The translations under genes and the position numbers were made by a program. A stretch of DNA of 64,000 nucleotides from Oligoflexales bacterium (lineage in GTDB: Bacteria; Bdellovibrionota_B; Oligoflexia; Oligoflexales; RGVZ01): contig CANLUT010000001.1 of NCBI GenBank assembly GCA_947494335.1, forward strand, positions 1,109,649 to 1,173,648, in the 5' to 3' direction. Each line of letters begins with the position of its first letter. The first letter of the stretch is position 1. Under the pieces are notes generated by a model. The model searched no databases, was not told the origin of the DNA, and saw only the letters and a list, made by a program, of their open reading frames with translations. Shown here piece after piece: positions 16,523 to 25,727 of this stretch.

Positions 16523-17849
16523 GTTTTCCGAGTAACTCAAACATTTTGAGTTTATAGGCTTCCACGCCTGGTTGATTAAATGGATTTACACCCAGCATAA
16601 TTCCACCAACCGCACATGCTGTTTCAAACATGGCAAACGCAGCACCGATTGTCTCAGCCGAAAGATCTGTAAGACGGATCTCCAGGGCAGGAACTCCTCC
16701 TTGGCTATGGGCTTGACGCGTAGCGAGCATGGCCGTGTCGTTAATCGTATCTACAGCTCGGCCCTCTAAGTATTGCAGCTCATCAAGGTTTGATCCCGTC
16801 ACTGGGACCTTGATCGATGGTGTTTCCTGGCCTTTGCGAAGCGTCCGAGGACGATCGACAGCCAGAAAGGTCTCCATCATCGTGCGCGCTCCCTCTTGCA
16901 TGTATTGACCCATGGAATGGAGGTCCATGGTGCACTCAATACTGGCAGGAAATAAGCCCATTCCCTCTTTGCCGTCACTTTCTCCAAATAACTGCTTCCA
17001 CCATTCCACAAGATTACGCATCTTCGGTTCCGGGTATGCGACCACTTCAATACGTTTTCCTGCGTTCCAAGCAGCAGTGCGACACTGCGCGTAGTTTAGC
17101 GCCAGTCGACCAAGTGATTGGGGCTTTTCTTGGGAAAGGTCTTTGAAGACTTGATCAGCACCAGTCAAGAGCCCGCGAATGTCAACACCGTGCAACGCCA
17201 GCGGAACAAGTCCTACTGCTGTTAACACACTGTATCGGCCCCCGACGGAATCAGGAACTTCAAAGGTTTTATAGCCACACTCAGTGGCTAGTTTTCTGAG
17301 TGCCCCTTTACGCGCGTCGGTGGTAGCAATAATGCGCTCGCCTGCGGAGCCCCCGTAACGCTTTTCCATGAAGTCTTTGATCACCCGAAACGCCACACCA
17401 GGCTCCGTCGTGGTTCCGGATTTTGAAATCACGTTCACAACTGGTTTACGGACAGCCATAAGATCGAGGAGTTCACTGAGACTCGTCTCTGACATGTTGT
17501 GGCCCGCAAATACCATCATGGGTTTCCCGGAAACCGTGGCTTTAGAGCCCATAACCGACGCAAATGTATGCGTCGTTAAATCTGACACCGCACGACTACC
17601 AAGATAGGAACCACCAATACCGATGACCACAATAAGATCGAAATCAACTTTGTAGGACTTAAGCCAGTCTTCGATGGCAGTCGCTAGAGCAAACCCTTCG
17701 CTCGCTGGCCAATTGAACCAGCCTGTGTACTCAGAACCCTTACAGGTCTTGGCTTTAAGAGAATTTAGAGCTGCCATAGCTGACTGCTCCAAACCATCAG
17801 CTGCCTGGTTTAAGGTTTCGCCAAAATATTTTCGATCTAGCTTTAGCAT
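16512..17849 (-). CDS. pgi: Glucose-6-phosphate isomerase
   Basis: 445 residues, the short bacterial form of the enzyme interconverting glucose-6-phosphate and fructose-6-phosphate. Family signatures are present: the phosphate-binding VIGIGGSYLGSRAV and SKSGTTTEPG, GGRYSVLTAVGLVPLAL, and near the end the active-site region with HSQGG. The first gene of this group ends only 3 nt upstream (FabG4-like stop at 17853), so pgi is the last gene of a three-gene minus-strand unit with the reductase and the MaoC-like dehydratase. That mixture of glycolysis and fatty-acid genes may simply reflect co-transcription. No terminator was seen past the stop, where it overlaps the 42-residue peptide gene. Confidence 0.95.
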   Translation of the reverse strand: MLKLDRKYFGETLNQAADGLEQSAMAALNSLKAKTCKGSEYTGWFNWPASEGFALATAIEDWLKSYKVDFDLIVVIGIGGSYLGSRAVSDLTTHTFASVMGSKATVSGKPMMVFAGHNMSETSLSELLDLMAVRKPVVNVISKSGTTTEPGVAFRVIKDFMEKRYGGSAGERIIATTDARKGALRKLATECGYKTFEVPDSVGGRYSVLTAVGLVPLALHGVDIRGLLTGADQVFKDLSQEKPQSLGRLALNYAQCRTAAWNAGKRIEVVAYPEPKMRNLVEWWKQLFGESDGKEGMGLFPASIECTMDLHSMGQYMQEGARTMMETFLAVDRPRTLRKGQETPSIKVPVTGSNLDELQYLEGRAVDTINDTAMLATRQAHSQGGVPALEIRLTDLSAETIGAAFAMFETACAVGGIMLGVNPFNQPGVEAYKLKMFELLGKPKV

Positions 17850-17852
17850 TAC

Positions 17853-19196
17853 TTACCGTCCAATTAGATTCTGACCACAGACGCGAATCGTTTCACCGTT
17901 AATACAAGCCGACACATCAGAGAGCAGAAATGTCACGGCCTGCGCGACATCATCAGGCTCACCAGCTTGTTTGAGGGAGTTAAAGCGACGCGCCACTTCG
18001 CGCACAGCCACAGGCATCGCCTGCGTCATGCGAGTTTCAATGAAGCCTGGAGCGACGCAGTTGAAACGCATCTGGCCGCAACGTTCCGACTCTGACCACC
18101 CTCGTGCGTAGCCAATAAGACCTGCCTTGGTGGCGCCGTAATTAGTTTGCCCAGGGTTACCTGCAATACCACCCACACTTGATAAAAATACAAATGATGC
18201 ATCTTTGGCGCTAACGAAATCATGCTCTTTACTCATCATCATTTCAGTCATGGCAACAGGGACGCCGAGATTCAAATTAAGGACTGAATCCCACGCATCT
18301 GATTTCATTTTAAATAACGTCTTGTCGCGCGTCACACCAGCGTTATGAACGACGCCGTGCACTGGAGCAAACTCCCGCAGCTTACGTACCGTCTGTACGA
18401 CAGCATCTTCCTTTAAAAGATCTACCGGAATAATCGTGCCGTGTACCTCCCGGGCCATCGCCTCAAGAGCTGTCATCTCGTGAGGACGATCAAGAAGGAG
18501 AATTTTGGCGCCCTCAGCAGCAGCCCGACGAGCGATGGCGGCTCCAATTCCTTGGGCAGCGCCAGTCACAAGAATTGTTTTGCCATCAAGAAGTTTTTCG
18601 TAGCGACCCGACGCTGTTTTGTGTCCGGAAGCTGTCACGACTTGTCCAGTAATGTAGGACGCGTGGCCACTCAAAAGAAACCGCACCACACCGCCAAAAT
18701 CAATACCTTCGTCGGCCACCAACAAATTGACCGTAACGCCACGGCTTCCTAATTCCTTACCAAGACTTCGTACAAAGCCAGCCAAGGCGTCTTGCGTTGC
18801 GACCGTGACGGGGTTTCCCGACCCCTTTGTGGTCTTGGAGACAATGAGAACATGGGCACAGGGTTTTAATTTACCAATGCGGGGATGAAAGAACTGATAC
18901 AAATCAGTCAACGATTCTGGCGACTCTAGAGAACTGGCATCAAACAAAAGCCCGTCCACCTTACTCGGATCACCAGAAATCACAGCACCTGCGTCTTGCA
19001 AAGCCCCCGCCAGCTGACCATAAAAGCCACGCGACTCATACCCACCAATTGCAAACTCCTTGCCGGAAAGGGTTGTATGAGCCCATGGTGCGCGTTCACG
19101 CTTCAGAACTTGGGGGAGGGGAATCGGTAGTCCTGTTTGTTTGACCACCTTCCGCGCAAGCGTGTTGCGACTTAAAGATAAAAAGAAATCTGACAT
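17853..19196 (-). CDS. High-molecular-weight 3-oxoacyl-ACP/CoA reductase (FabG4-like)
   Basis: 447 residues, nearly twice a normal FabG. The C-terminal half is a complete short-chain dehydrogenase: TGAAQGIGAAIARRAAAEG binding the nucleotide, NAGVTRDKTLFKM, catalytic Ser in LSSVGG and YGATK (Tyr and Lys), and a VAPGFIETRMT loop. The N-terminal half is a degenerate Rossmann-like domain without the Gly motif, as in mycobacterial FabG4. It would reduce 3-oxoacyl thioesters with NAD(P)H. ATG 19196 has AGGAG 8 nt upstream. The next gene upstream is a MaoC-like dehydratase, the same pairing as FabG4/HtdX, so they likely carry out consecutive steps on an acyl chain. Confidence 0.88.
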   Translation of the reverse strand: MSDFFLSLSRNTLARKVVKQTGLPIPLPQVLKRERAPWAHTTLSGKEFAIGGYESRGFYGQLAGALQDAGAVISGDPSKVDGLLFDASSLESPESLTDLYQFFHPRIGKLKPCAHVLIVSKTTKGSGNPVTVATQDALAGFVRSLGKELGSRGVTVNLLVADEGIDFGGVVRFLLSGHASYITGQVVTASGHKTASGRYEKLLDGKTILVTGAAQGIGAAIARRAAAEGAKILLLDRPHEMTALEAMAREVHGTIIPVDLLKEDAVVQTVRKLREFAPVHGVVHNAGVTRDKTLFKMKSDAWDSVLNLNLGVPVAMTEMMMSKEHDFVSAKDASFVFLSSVGGIAGNPGQTNYGATKAGLIGYARGWSESERCGQMRFNCVAPGFIETRMTQAMPVAVREVARRFNSLKQAGEPDDVAQAVTFLLSDVSACINGETIRVCGQNLIGR

Positions 19197-19222
19197 CGTG
19201 TTTACTCCTGCATCCGTGTGTC

Positions 19223-20065
19223 TTATTGGGTGGGCATTTCTGAGAGTCTAGCGATCATATGTGGCTTTACGCCGGCCTGATCAAGTACCCTCATCTCCAG
19301 GACTCCACCATCCTCCCACCAGCGGTAACGAAGGTTAGCTGGCAGTAGTACGGGAAGTTTGAACTCTGATTCCATGCGAATTTTATTTGCCATCATCTGA
19401 ACTGGGTGCATCGCGCATGCGCGCCCCACAAGCCACATGCCATGAAGCATCATTCCTTTGAATCCCAGAGCTTTGGCCGTCATTGCGCTCAGGTGAATCG
19501 GATTGATATCACCTGTCAACCGCGCATAACGTCGCGCTGTCCAAGGGTCAACCGCCCATGACGCGTCATGAGCGCTCATATGATTATGGACTGGATTCGG
19601 GGGACGCGGACCATCTCGTTTGACCCCCTTGCCTCTGCGGTACATGGTCATGGTGGTCGTCGAAATAACTTTTCCCTCGACTGAGGCTTCCGTCATCATG
19701 TCAAATTCGATCCCGCGTTCCACCAACCGGTGCCCCTCGACCCAGCAGCGGTACGAGACCACCTCATCCACACGCAGAGGGCGAATCTGGTCAATCACCG
19801 TCCGGATATGAATGGTTCCCATGGCCTGAAAGGGGAACTTCGGGTCAGAAAGGTGCTTCAGGTGAGTCATGAAGGTGGCGACCGCAGGAAATACGGGAGG
19901 TACAACCCCGTAGTCAGGCAGGTCCCACTCCTTACGCAGTCCATTATATAGAGCACGATTTGCGGGGGCAGCCTTTAGGCTTGTCTCAATCCGCGGAATA
20001 GACTCCCCGGCTTTGAGACCTGGCTTTGGCAACATCGAGCGCCAATAAATCAATAAAGAATTCAT
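19223..20065 (-). CDS. MaoC-like (R)-3-hydroxyacyl-thioester dehydratase (HtdX-like)
   Basis: 280 residues. The C-terminal part holds the hydratase-2 motif GDINPIHLSAMTAKALGFKG with the catalytic Asp and His, then MMLHGMWLVGRA. The N-terminal half looks like a second, motif-free hotdog domain, giving the double-hotdog size usual for HtdX/HTD2 proteins. It would remove or add water on 3-hydroxyacyl-CoA or -ACP. It precedes the FabG4-like gene by 26 nt and is transcribed first in the unit that ends with pgi. The ATG has AGG about 10 nt upstream and shares a 120-nt divergent control region with typA. Confidence 0.85.
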   Translation of the reverse strand: MNSLLIYWRSMLPKPGLKAGESIPRIETSLKAAPANRALYNGLRKEWDLPDYGVVPPVFPAVATFMTHLKHLSDPKFPFQAMGTIHIRTVIDQIRPLRVDEVVSYRCWVEGHRLVERGIEFDMMTEASVEGKVISTTTMTMYRRGKGVKRDGPRPPNPVHNHMSAHDASWAVDPWTARRYARLTGDINPIHLSAMTAKALGFKGMMLHGMWLVGRACAMHPVQMMANKIRMESEFKLPVLLPANLRYRWWEDGGVLEMRVLDQAGVKPHMIARLSEMPTQ

Positions 20066-20188
20066 TAAGATAAACCTTGTAAAAAATTTTCCAAACAGCT
20101 GGAAATTCTACTTAATTTCGACTATTCTCGCCGCTCCAAAAATTAGACTGTTTTTTAAGCAACAGACCCGCCGTTAAGGAGCCTCATC

Positions 20189-22081
20189 GTGGCCATCGAA
20201 TCCGCAGAACACCTGAGAAATATATGTATTATTGCGCACGTTGACCACGGCAAAACAACATTGGTCGATCACCTTCTCCGTCAAGGCGGCACCTTTCGCG
20301 ACAATCAAGAGGTCGCTGAGCGGGTCATGGACTCCATGGACCTTGAGCGCGAGCGCGGAATTACGATTATGGCCAAGAATACGGCCGTCAAATACGGTGA
20401 TAAAAAGATTAATATCGTCGACACCCCGGGTCACGCCGACTTCGGCGGTGAGGTCGAGCGGATTATGGGCATGGTCAATGGCGCCATTCTTTTGGTTGAC
20501 GGTGCTGAAGGTCCTTTGCCGCAAACACGTTTCGTACTTCAAAAAGCACTTCAGCAAAATTTACGCATTATCCTCGTAATCAATAAAGTTGACCGTCCCG
20601 AGTGCGAAGGCGGTGAGCGTATCCGCGAAGTTCTCAATCAAACCTTTGACCTGTTCGTGGACTTGGGCGCCTCTGATGAGCAAGCTGATTTCCCAATTAT
20701 TTATGCCTGTGCACGTCAAGGCTGGTGTACGACCGATCTCGATGAAATTCCTGCTCTGATCAACGGCACCAAAAAAGGCTCTTTAAAGCCGATGTTTGAC
20801 ACAATTCTAAAAACTGTAGAACCACCTAAGGTCGATTTGGAAGCTCCATTTCGCATGCTGATTTCAAACCTAAGCTACAACGACTTCGTTGGTCAGCTAG
20901 GCATTGGCCGTGTCTTCTCGGGCACTGTTCGTAAAAACCAACCGACCGTTCGCCGTGGTGTCAATGATGCAGACCAGCCACTCGATGAAAACTTTGTGGC
21001 CACTAAAATCTATACCTACGACGGCCTAAAGCAGGTCGAAGTTGATGAACTTCAAGCGGGAGATATTGGTCTAGTTGCAGGCTGCCCCAACTATCAAATT
21101 GGCGACACGCTGACCGCGAACAAAGAAGTTGCCATCATCCCACGAGTCACAGTTGAACCACCTACATTGGCGATGATTTTTTCCATCAACACGTCTCCTC
21201 TTTCTGGGCAGGAAGGCGACGCCATTCAGTCCAGAAAACTGCGCGACAGGCTGGTTAAAGAAACCCGCATGAACGTTGCCTTGAAGTTTGAAGAAACCGA
21301 TCAGCCTGATCAGTTTCGCGTACTCGGTCGCGGTGAATTGCAGTTTGCGGTCTTGATTGAACAGATGCGCCGTGAGGGCAGCGAATTCATGGTGGCCCGT
21401 CCAGCCGTCCTTTATAAGACCGATGCTAACGGTAATCGCTTAGAGCCCGTCGAACTGGCAGTCCTTGACCTACCAGAAGTTTACGCTTCGGATGTGACGC
21501 GTCTATTCCAGGAGCGCCGCGGTATCTTGCAGAAATACGAAAATCAGTCCGTAGCCTCCACTGGTGGAACCTCTCGCGTTCGCCTTGAAATCGAAGTCCC
21601 AACCCGTGGACTATTAGGGATGCGCAGTAAATATCTAACAGCCACAAGAGGAGAGGGGCTCTTCAGCTCACAGCTTCTTGGCTATAAAGATCACCGCGGC
21701 GAGATCATTCACCGAATTAACGGCGCTCTGATTTCAGATCGTGACGGAGAAACCGTAGAGTACGCTTTGTTTAGCGTCGAGGAGCGTGGCAATCTTTTCG
21801 TGGGCCCTGGCGTAAAAGTATACGAAGGCATGATCATTGGTGAACACGCCAAAGAAAACGACCTCAACGTCAACTGTTGTCGGGAAAAGAAATTGACTAA
21901 CGTCCGCGCTGCAGGGGCTGAAATATTGGTAACGCTCCGATCACTTCGCAAGATGAGTCTCGAACAGTATATCGAGTGGATCGAAGACGACGAGTGGATC
22001 GAAGTGACTCCAGAAAATATCCGAATTCGTAAAAAAGTTCTGAAACAAAACCTGAGATCTGTGAAGCGTGAACGCGACTAA
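20189..22081 (+). CDS. typA: Ribosome-associated GTPase TypA/BipA
   Basis: 630 residues with all TypA domains. G1 is [15 protein letters not shown]2 ERGITI, G3 [15 protein letters not shown]4 NKVDRP; then EF-Tu-like domain 2, EF-G-like domains III and V, and the TypA-specific C-terminal domain, including TNVRAAG and [18 protein letters not shown]. TypA binds the ribosome and helps assembly and stress adaptation, especially in the cold. The start is GTG 20189 with AAGGAG 7 nt upstream. The stop overlaps the GTG of the SCO gene by 14 nt, so the two are probably co-translated. It is divergent from the HtdX-like gene. Confidence 0.97.
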   Translation: MAIESAEHLRNICIIAHVDHGKTTLVDHLLRQGGTFRDNQEVAERVMDSMDLERERGITIMAKNTAVKYGDKKINIVDTPGHADFGGEVERIMGMVNGAILLVDGAEGPLPQTRFVLQKALQQNLRIILVINKVDRPECEGGERIREVLNQTFDLFVDLGASDEQADFPIIYACARQGWCTTDLDEIPALINGTKKGSLKPMFDTILKTVEPPKVDLEAPFRMLISNLSYNDFVGQLGIGRVFSGTVRKNQPTVRRGVNDADQPLDENFVATKIYTYDGLKQVEVDELQAGDIGLVAGCPNYQIGDTLTANKEVAIIPRVTVEPPTLAMIFSINTSPLSGQEGDAIQSRKLRDRLVKETRMNVALKFEETDQPDQFRVLGRGELQFAVLIEQMRREGSEFMVARPAVLYKTDANGNRLEPVELAVLDLPEVYASDVTRLFQERRGILQKYENQSVASTGGTSRVRLEIEVPTRGLLGMRSKYLTATRGEGLFSSQLLGYKDHRGEIIHRINGALISDRDGETVEYALFSVEERGNLFVGPGVKVYEGMIIGEHAKENDLNVNCCREKKLTNVRAAGAEILVTLRSLRKMSLEQYIEWIEDDEWIEVTPENIRIRKKVLKQNLRSVKRERD

Positions 22082-22688
22082 CGCCAAAAAGAAAGTCATG
22101 CTGATGGTCTATCTCACCATCACTCTTGGCGCCCTAGCCATGTATGACCGGTATTTTGTGGATGATAAGTCACGCTATCAAGGCCTCGTGATGATGAATG
22201 ACAGCTCAGATAAGCTGCCAGATCATGGTCAAATTACGGGTGAGTATGTTTTTACGGATCAAGATGACGAAGACTTTGCAACGAGTCAAATGGCAGGCCA
22301 CGTTTGGCTAGTTAGCTTTTTCTTCACAAGCTGTGATGGACCCTGCCCACTGCTTAACGCTCAAATTGCCGGTATTTTGTCCAAAAATAATGACGTTCAC
22401 GCCCTCTCGATAACGACAGACCCTGAAACCGATACGATCGAGGTTTTGGAAAAATATGCGCAGAGTTTCAAAGCTCGCCGCGAACAGTGGTCTTTCGTAC
22501 GTACTGACCAAGACTCGATGATCAAATTCGGTCAAACAGTTTTAAAGTTACCGGTGGGCGAAGAGCCGGACGCACATTCACTACGTATTGTTCTCATTGA
22601 CAAGGCCGGCCACATCCGCGGCTGGTACGACAGTCAAGAACCAAATGTGGTTGCCACTATCACAAAAGACCTAAAATCCATTCTTTAA
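22068..22688 (+). CDS. SCO1/SenC-type copper chaperone
   Basis: 206 residues with one N-terminal membrane anchor (about 10-26) and a thioredoxin-fold domain outside the inner membrane. The copper ligands are present: Cys89 and Cys93 in TSCDGPCPLL and His170 in PDAHSLRI. SCO proteins deliver copper to the CuA centre of cytochrome c oxidase or act as thiol reductants; no oxidase gene lies in this window, so the partner is unknown. Its GTG start at 22068 lies inside the end of typA, with no independent ribosome site; an in-frame ATG sits ten codons further in. A long palindrome follows the stop after 2 nt. Confidence 0.9.
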   Translation: MNATNAKKKVMLMVYLTITLGALAMYDRYFVDDKSRYQGLVMMNDSSDKLPDHGQITGEYVFTDQDDEDFATSQMAGHVWLVSFFFTSCDGPCPLLNAQIAGILSKNNDVHALSITTDPETDTIEVLEKYAQSFKARREQWSFVRTDQDSMIKFGQTVLKLPVGEEPDAHSLRIVLIDKAGHIRGWYDSQEPNVVATITKDLKSIL

Positions 22689-22690
22689 TC

Positions 22691-22762
22691 AATTTGGGGG
22701 AAACACAACCAAACCCAAATTTTATTTTGAGCAATTTGGGTTTGGTTGTGTTTCCCCAAATT
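22691..22762. terminator. 30-bp palindrome, bidirectional terminator-like
   Basis: Arms 22691-22721 and 22733-22762 pair over 30 bp with a single bulged G and an 11-nt AT-rich loop. It starts 2 nt after the SCO stop. The ends AATTTGGGG/CCCCAATT-type recall the imperfect repeat at 36093-36152. It is longer than most terminators need, so it may belong to a palindromic repeat class. Confidence 0.7.
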
Positions 22763-22860
22763 AATTGGATTCCTTGGCATTGATATTGCAATCACCTGTA
22801 ACGCGCCCGTCGTAAGAAGAGCGCTTTTAGTGACGTAAATAATCTACAAGGAGACTGTTG

Positions 22861-23451
22861 ATGAAAACTTTTTTCATGCTGCTGGCATGTATAGTCGGGC
22901 TTGCCTGCGAAAGCGGTGCTTATGCCGAGTCGGGGTGTGTCGTAAGGCTAACTCAGGATGAAACCTGTGACTCCGGCGTCAGAATTAACAGTGGTTTAGA
23001 CACTGCACTAAACGGCTGTGGGAACCCAAGTTCAAACTTCGCAGAAATTACGGGATTATATTGCCGAAGTCCATATCCATGCTTCAAAGACTATCCTAGC
23101 TCCTACCAAGTCGGCAGCGATATTTTGGCTTGGTATAATTGCTACTTTGGCGCTGTAACTATTCCTCCAGTGACTGGCCCTGAGGGCATTGTTGAGCACG
23201 AATCGGAGGGCTGCGTCGTGAAAAATGTTCCCGATCTTAATTGTCCCGCAGGACGCAGACTTTACAGCCAACTTGACTCCCGACTCACGGCCTGCACCGA
23301 AAGTGCTCTTGATAACGCTGAGATTGAGGGCGCTTTTTGCAAAAGTAGTCTCAAATGTTATAAAGACTTTAGAAGCGCCTACCGCGACGACGGTACCATC
23401 TATGCATGGTATAACTGCCAACCCGGTGCCTTTCCCATCTACGGTCCTTAA
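22861..23451 (+). CDS. Exported protein with duplicated six-cysteine domain
   Basis: 196 residues from ATG 22861 with AAGGAG 8 nt upstream. The signal peptide ends near AYAES. The mature protein is two copies of one domain of about 75 residues, each beginning GCVV and ending AWYNC, with six Cys at matching spots (GCVV; ETC or LNC; GC or AC; YC or FC; PC or KC; NC) and matching DY/DF and GA elements. Even Cys numbers suggest three disulphides per domain, formed in the periplasm. The family is not recognised; internal duplication is the only firm statement. It stands alone between two long palindromes. Confidence 0.7.
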   Translation: MKTFFMLLACIVGLACESGAYAESGCVVRLTQDETCDSGVRINSGLDTALNGCGNPSSNFAEITGLYCRSPYPCFKDYPSSYQVGSDILAWYNCYFGAVTIPPVTGPEGIVEHESEGCVVKNVPDLNCPAGRRLYSQLDSRLTACTESALDNAEIEGAFCKSSLKCYKDFRSAYRDDGTIYAWYNCQPGAFPIYGP

Positions 23452-23458
23452 CTTATTT

Positions 23459-23520
23459 TAAATTGGTACCACCCGGCCTATTTCCAATTCTAAATGGAAT
23501 AGGTCGGGTGGCACTAATTT
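23459..23520. repeat. Imperfect palindrome, member of the GTGCCACCCGAC family
   Basis: Arms of about 26 bp around a loop containing ATTTAGAA (minus strand) lie between convergent genes, 8 nt after one stop and 18 nt before the other. Read on the minus strand it begins AATTAGTGCCACCCGAC, the same as the element at 24748-24815, although the inner stem sequence differs. It probably acts as a bidirectional terminator. Pairing is slightly better on the plus strand, where two of three defects become G-U pairs. Confidence 0.75.
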
Positions 23521-23537
23521 ATTTAGCGCTAATTTAT

Positions 23538-24602
23538 TTAGCGAGCTCGCTCGTATTGCTTTGGCCAACTGATGGTGGTTCCCAACTCTTGGGCTGCATG
23601 CAATGGAAAGTAGGGGTCGCGTAAGAATTGACGCGCAAGAAAGATCACGTCGGCCTTACCAGACTTTAAAATGGACTCGGCTTGCTCACCAGTCGTGATG
23701 AACCCGACCGCACCCGTGAGGACACCAACATCTTTGCGAATACGCTCCGCAAATGGCACTTGAAATTCTGGTCCTGCCGGAATTTTTGCATCCGGCACTA
23801 GACCTCCAGTTGACGCATCAATCAAGTCAACTCCAAGTTTTTTGAGCTCGTGGCATAGAACGACTGATTGCTCAATATCCCAACCTCCGTCAACCCAATC
23901 TGTGGCAGAAATGCGGACAAATACCGGTAAATGATCTGGCCAAACGGACCTGACAGCTCTTGCTACCTCAAGTGGCAGACGCATTCTCCCAGCAAGATCT
24001 CCGCCGTAATTATCCATACGACGATTTGAAAGAGGGGATAGAAACTCATGCAGAAGATACCCATGCGCCATATGCACTTCCACAATATCAAATCCTGCAG
24101 TTAGTGCTAGATGAGCCGATCTCTTAAACTGTTCCAGCACCTTATCTATATCAGTCAATGTCATCGCCTCCGGAGTTTGATATCCGTTAGCAAAAGGTAT
24201 CGCACTCGGGGCTAGGGGAACCCAACCTCCTTTACTAATTGGCACTGGGGCACCCCCATTCCAAGGAGCCGCTGTCCCAGCCTTTCGACCTGCATGAGCC
24301 AACTGGATGGCGGGTGTCGCTCCTTGGCCCTTAATGAATTGAGTTATTCTCGTCAAAGATGATGCTTGCTCTTGGTTCCATATCCCAAGGTCTTCAGGAG
24401 AAATCCTGCCTTCTGGAGAAACGGCTGTTGCCTCACACATCACAAGTCCTGCGCCACCTACGGCGCGACCACCTAAGTGCACCAAGTGCCAATCATTAGC
24501 GACACCATCGACGGCCGAATACTGACACATCGGTGAAACAAAAATTCTATTTCTGATGGTTAGGTCTCGAATTTTAATTGGCGAAAAAAGTAGAGTACCC
24601 AT
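23538..24602 (-). CDS. Old yellow enzyme family NADH:flavin oxidoreductase (YqjM-like)
   Basis: 354 residues from ATG 24602, chosen for GGGAG 6 nt upstream; the longer frame to 24641 lacks a ribosome site. The FMN-dependent TIM barrel starts LLFSPIKIRDLTIRNRIFVSPMCQYS, with the Cys and Tyr typical of the YqjM subclass. The substrate-binding pair is in QLAHAGRK, the active-site region continues with HMAHGYLLHEFLSPLSNRR, and phosphate binding is near GAVGFIT and the final ARQFLRDPYFP. Such enzymes reduce alkenes with an electron-withdrawing group and help against electrophiles. The gene is bracketed by two related palindromes. Confidence 0.93.
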   Translation of the reverse strand: MGTLLFSPIKIRDLTIRNRIFVSPMCQYSAVDGVANDWHLVHLGGRAVGGAGLVMCEATAVSPEGRISPEDLGIWNQEQASSLTRITQFIKGQGATPAIQLAHAGRKAGTAAPWNGGAPVPISKGGWVPLAPSAIPFANGYQTPEAMTLTDIDKVLEQFKRSAHLALTAGFDIVEVHMAHGYLLHEFLSPLSNRRMDNYGGDLAGRMRLPLEVARAVRSVWPDHLPVFVRISATDWVDGGWDIEQSVVLCHELKKLGVDLIDASTGGLVPDAKIPAGPEFQVPFAERIRKDVGVLTGAVGFITTGEQAESILKSGKADVIFLARQFLRDPYFPLHAAQELGTTISWPKQYERAR

Positions 24603-24747
24603 GTTTAACTCCCTAATGACTGGCAACCCGATGGTCGTCATTTTGACATATTGTCAATAGACGTAATACTAGTTTACTAGATTCTGAGCTTAAACCACTC
24701 CTGCAAATCGATCGGTGATTGCGCAACCGGATGGACCTGTATCAACA

Positions 24748-24815
24748 GTTTAATTAGTGCCACCCGACGTATTCACATTTAGAAATGTGAATACGTCGGG
24801 TGGCACTAATTAAAC
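24748..24815. repeat. Perfect 33-bp palindrome, GTGCCACCCGAC family
   Basis: 24748-24780 is the exact reverse complement of 24783-24815, with two bases between. It shares its outer arm (AATTAGTGCCACCCGAC) and loop (ATTTAGAA) with the element at 23459-23520, while the inner stem reads GTATTCAC instead of CTATTCC, with matching changes on the other arm. It lies downstream of the Cys-rich lipoprotein gene and upstream of the OYE gene. Confidence 0.85.
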
Positions 24816-24841
24816 GAATTAAAGGGCACCAATTAAATCAG

Positions 24842-25618
24842 TTAGGGCACGACTTTGAACTGTTTGCAGACTGTCACGACACCTTTGCAGGTGACTCCAG
24901 GGGGCAGCAGATTATCGGGCGAATTGACGCAGTCGGTGATCACACCAGCTTCCTGATAACCATTGGGACAACTCACTTTGTCGGGCAAATGCTTTCCGGC
25001 GTTGAGAATTTTGATATCAGTAATTACCGCGGTGCTTTTTCTTACAACTTGCGTCACCGGGATAGTGCGTCGACAGAAGGAATAAAATCCCCAAGAATCA
25101 CCTAGAAGATAACCCACTTTATGGTGGTTTTGACCCGCAATGGGTCCAGCACCCTCCCATCCCGCAGGACACTCCGCATTAACATAAAAATGAAAGTCCG
25201 TGGCTACACGCTCCCCAGCAAGCTTACCCTTGGCACGACAAATACGTCGATTGCCGAAACAACGGTTGCTAGGCGTATTCGTGCAATCTCCGACAATTCC
25301 AGCACCGGCATCCTCTGAACCGGCCTCACAAAGCGGGGCAGCTGTGCCACATGCTTTGTTATTGGCACAAGAACCCGGACCATCGCCGCTGAAATAAAAG
25401 CTAGCAAAAGCCTGACTCAAAAGAGCACGGCCGCCGTCATCTGACTCAAGAGGATTGCCACCTGGATCGGGGGTACCAATACAAGGCTTGGTCGGTGTTG
25501 GTTTACACTTTCCATCTGTTGCCTTTTTGAAAATCTTGCCGCTATCACCAGCAAAATTACCCTCGGCGCAGGAGATCGTGAGTAGAAGTGAAAAAACACA
25601 AAGACTAAACAGTTTCAT
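24842..25618 (-). CDS. Cysteine-rich lipoprotein, unknown function
   Basis: 258 residues. The lipobox LTISC places the lipid anchor at about Cys17. The mature protein has around 18 Cys, many in near-repeated contexts (CTNTPSNRC, then later CVNSPDNLLPPG), suggesting two related halves, each with a CP(A/N)G(W/Y) motif before GAG or EAG. With many likely disulphides it is probably surface or periplasmic. The family is not recognised. The gap to the next minus-strand gene (25728) is 110 nt with no obvious promoter. The 33-bp palindrome downstream could end its transcript. Confidence 0.65.
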   Translation of the reverse strand: MKLFSLCVFSLLLTISCAEGNFAGDSGKIFKKATDGKCKPTPTKPCIGTPDPGGNPLESDDGGRALLSQAFASFYFSGDGPGSCANNKACGTAAPLCEAGSEDAGAGIVGDCTNTPSNRCFGNRRICRAKGKLAGERVATDFHFYVNAECPAGWEGAGPIAGQNHHKVGYLLGDSWGFYSFCRRTIPVTQVVRKSTAVITDIKILNAGKHLPDKVSCPNGYQEAGVITDCVNSPDNLLPPGVTCKGVVTVCKQFKVVP

Positions 25619-25727
25619 ACGACCCCCGTTTTAAGACGAGATCGGCTTAAGGCATAAATGTCTTTAGAACGTTTTGATTTTTAAAAAAACACCTTAAATT
25701 TCGGAGCCTTAAATCGACTCTTGGAGT

